5,108 nt of DNA from Methylomonas sp. (GTDB taxonomy: Bacteria; Pseudomonadota; Gammaproteobacteria; Methylococcales; Methylomonadaceae): the NCBI GenBank assembly GCA_026988195.1, contig JALSLS010000013.1, positions 1 to 5,108 on the forward strand, given 5' to 3'. Positions 4,916 through 5,108 of the stretch are shown here, piece by piece. Each line of letters begins with the position of its first letter. Within the stretch, counting starts at the first letter, position 1. Position numbers and translations under genes: made by a program. The notes under the pieces were generated by a model. That model was not told where the DNA came from and searched no databases. It saw only the letters and a list, made by a program, of their open reading frames with translations.

Positions 4916-4945
4916 ATTATATAACCAATAACTTCTAAGTGATAA
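4916..4945 (-). promoter_or_regulatory. Sigma-70-type promoter candidate for the NERD gene
   Basis: A perfect TATAAT (4921-4916, minus) lies 18 bp from TTATCA (4945-4940, four of six consensus positions). Transcription would begin near 4909, about 20 bases before the GTG start. It occupies the 90 bp between attC4 and the gene, so the cassette appears able to express itself. Confidence 0.5.
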
Positions 4946-4979
4946 TCTTTGCGACTAATGGGATTTTTGATTTTTTGTA

Positions 4980-5108
4980 GTATAACGCCTCGTTAAATTG
5001 ATCCACGGAAAACTCGCACGAACCTTATTAACAATAACAAAACTATATCACAAACTATTGCATCCAAAGAAGCCCGACTTAAGTGGGTCAATTTGCACGA
5101 CTTGTTAG
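4980..5108 (-). repeat. attC recombination site 4 (end of an upstream cassette, cut by window edge)
   Basis: This is an imperfect inverted repeat with R' GTTATAC (4980-4986) and, at the edge, the start of R'' (CTAAC, 5104-5108); about two bases are missing. The arms pair through CAAATTGACCCAC (minus) and TGGATCAATTT, flanked by AACAAGTCGTG and CGAGGCGTT. Its stem and centre differ from attC1-3, so it belongs to another attC lineage. It marks the end of a cassette that lies beyond the window. Confidence 0.75.

Overview
This window is a stretch of an integron gene-cassette array. All the real cassette genes lie on the minus strand. They are separated by four long imperfect inverted repeats of about 130 bp (340-471, 1703-1835, 3810-3944 and 4980 to the window edge). 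Each repeat has the layout of an attC recombination site: an ATAAC-type box at the gene-proximal end, a GTTA box at the other end, and arms that pair across a roughly 70 bp centre. The first three attC sites are close relatives of one another. That homogeneity, the AT-rich composition and the VCR-like length point to a sedentary chromosomal integron of a marine gammaproteobacterium (Vibrionaceae, Pseudoalteromonas, Shewanella and the like). The genus cannot be fixed from this sequence. No integrase gene or attI site is visible; from cassette orientation they would lie beyond the high-coordinate end.

Layout, from high to low coordinates (the direction of reading). (1) attC4 closes an unseen cassette. 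(2) A cassette of about 1.17 kb (4985-3816) carries its own promoter and one gene, a NERD-domain protein with two C-terminal four-cysteine zinc-ribbon-like motifs, and ends in attC3. (3) A cassette of about 2.1 kb (3815-1709) carries a complete two-gene type II restriction-modification system: an EcoRII-C-like endonuclease followed, with an ATGA overlap, by a Dcm-like cytosine-5 methyltransferase whose last ~19 codons run into attC2. (4) A cassette of about 1.36 kb (1708-346) has a 215 bp leader with two promoter candidates and palindromes, then an unrecognised 87-residue protein and an unrecognised 228-residue protein, and ends in attC1. (5) The start of a cassette with a DUF1697 gene is cut off at codon ~47 by the right end of an IS256-family insertion sequence, whose transposase C-terminus and terminal inverted repeat occupy 1-80.

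The cassettes look like accessory defence cargo: a restriction-modification pair, a possible nuclease and an uncharacterised two-gene unit, the last with promoter and operator-like elements of its own. The two-gene cassette is the best candidate for an undescribed system. Three of the four cassette starts also share a conserved block of about 16-23 bp just outside the attC, which the standard attC definition does not explain.
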